A DNA stretch of 14,318 bases from NCBI GenBank assembly GCA_013140405.1, contig JABFSV010000118.1:1-14318 (forward strand), written 5' to 3'. Numbering within the stretch: the first letter of the stretch is position 1; each line of letters starts with the position of its first letter. This DNA is from Methyloglobulus sp. Its GTDB lineage: Bacteria > Pseudomonadota > Gammaproteobacteria > Methylococcales > Methylomonadaceae. The translations under genes and the position numbers were made by a program. The notes under the pieces were generated by a model that saw nothing but the letters and a program-made list of their open reading frames with translations, searched no databases and was not told the DNA's origin. Below, piece by piece: positions 14,194-14,318 of this stretch.

Positions 14194-14198
14194 AAGCA
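14194..14198. repeat. Target-site duplication AAGCA, right copy
   Basis: Five bases directly outside the right GGGGTC end (read on the minus strand), identical to 4233-4237. Confidence 0.95.
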
Positions 14199-14318
14199 GC
14201 AGGCATTAGAAAGCACGCCGGAGAAATTAGCTTTCAGTTACTGCGATACGACAACGACGCAAACAATATCGTCCACTTCTCGGAGTGGTCTTCGTTGGAA
14301 AATGCCCGGTGCTTCTTC
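14199..14318 (+). pseudogene. Alpha-beta barrel (ABM-like) gene, 3' fragment
   Basis: Forty codons continue the interrupted gene from 4237 in frame, starting AGIRKHAGEISF and running through NNIVHFSEWSSLENA to the window edge. The pattern (strand, 'HFSEWSSLENAR') matches the second half of small dimeric alpha-beta barrel proteins such as antibiotic biosynthesis monooxygenase-like 'cyclases'. No start codon with a ribosome site lies just before it, so it is probably not translated alone. The stop lies beyond the window. Confidence 0.85.

Noticed and set aside
1..14318. CRISPR arrays, tRNA or rRNA genes
   Set aside because: No regularly spaced repeats and no tRNA-like or rRNA-like sequence were seen on either strand.

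Overview
The window looks like the chromosome (or a large replicon) of a gammaproteobacterium. The evidence is a MetE-MetR pair in the divergent arrangement typical of that class, and MetE zinc ligands at the same residue numbers as in Escherichia coli. The genus cannot be fixed from the sequence. A copper-using aquatic or methylotrophic lineage is only a guess from the cargo genes.

Left flank (1-4237): the C-terminal end of a serine recombinase that starts outside the window; metE on the minus strand; metR on the plus strand, with two MetR-like boxes between them; a small cupin gene; and the first 23 codons of an alpha-beta barrel (antibiotic-biosynthesis-monooxygenase-like) gene.

Transposon (4238-14193, 9956 bp): this small gene is cut by a complete Tn3-family transposon. 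Both ends start GGGGTC. The terminal inverted repeats are identical over 46 bp and about 94% identical over 129 bp. A 5-bp target duplication (AAGCA) flanks the element. Deleting the element and one AAGCA copy rejoins the reading frame exactly. The right half is the mobility module: a minus-strand serine resolvase, an intergenic region that should hold the res site, and a 1021-residue transposase with an intact DDE triad.

Cargo (about 4400-10300): a minus-strand arm has a winged-helix regulator with a cysteine cluster like SufR-type Fe-S sensors, then a small exported DUF2380/DUF3280-like protein. A plus-strand arm has an exported two-domain multicopper oxidase, an exported cupredoxin plus beta-propeller fusion, an intrinsic terminator, a four-helix membrane protein with a Met/His tail, a rubredoxin, and a truncated MOSC-domain gene. 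The two arms diverge from a 0.3-kb region with alternating GATAAAG half-sites, several potential RNA hairpins and a 13-codon ORF with a perfect Shine-Dalgarno.

Working model (inference): the cargo is a mobile periplasmic copper redox module. The oxidase and the cupredoxin-propeller protein would be redox partners in the periplasm, and an Fe-S or metal-sensing repressor would control them from the divergent promoter region. I do not recognise this gene set as a named system. It is the best candidate here for something undescribed.

Right edge (14194-14318): the second target-duplication copy and the rest of the interrupted small gene, which runs out of the window.
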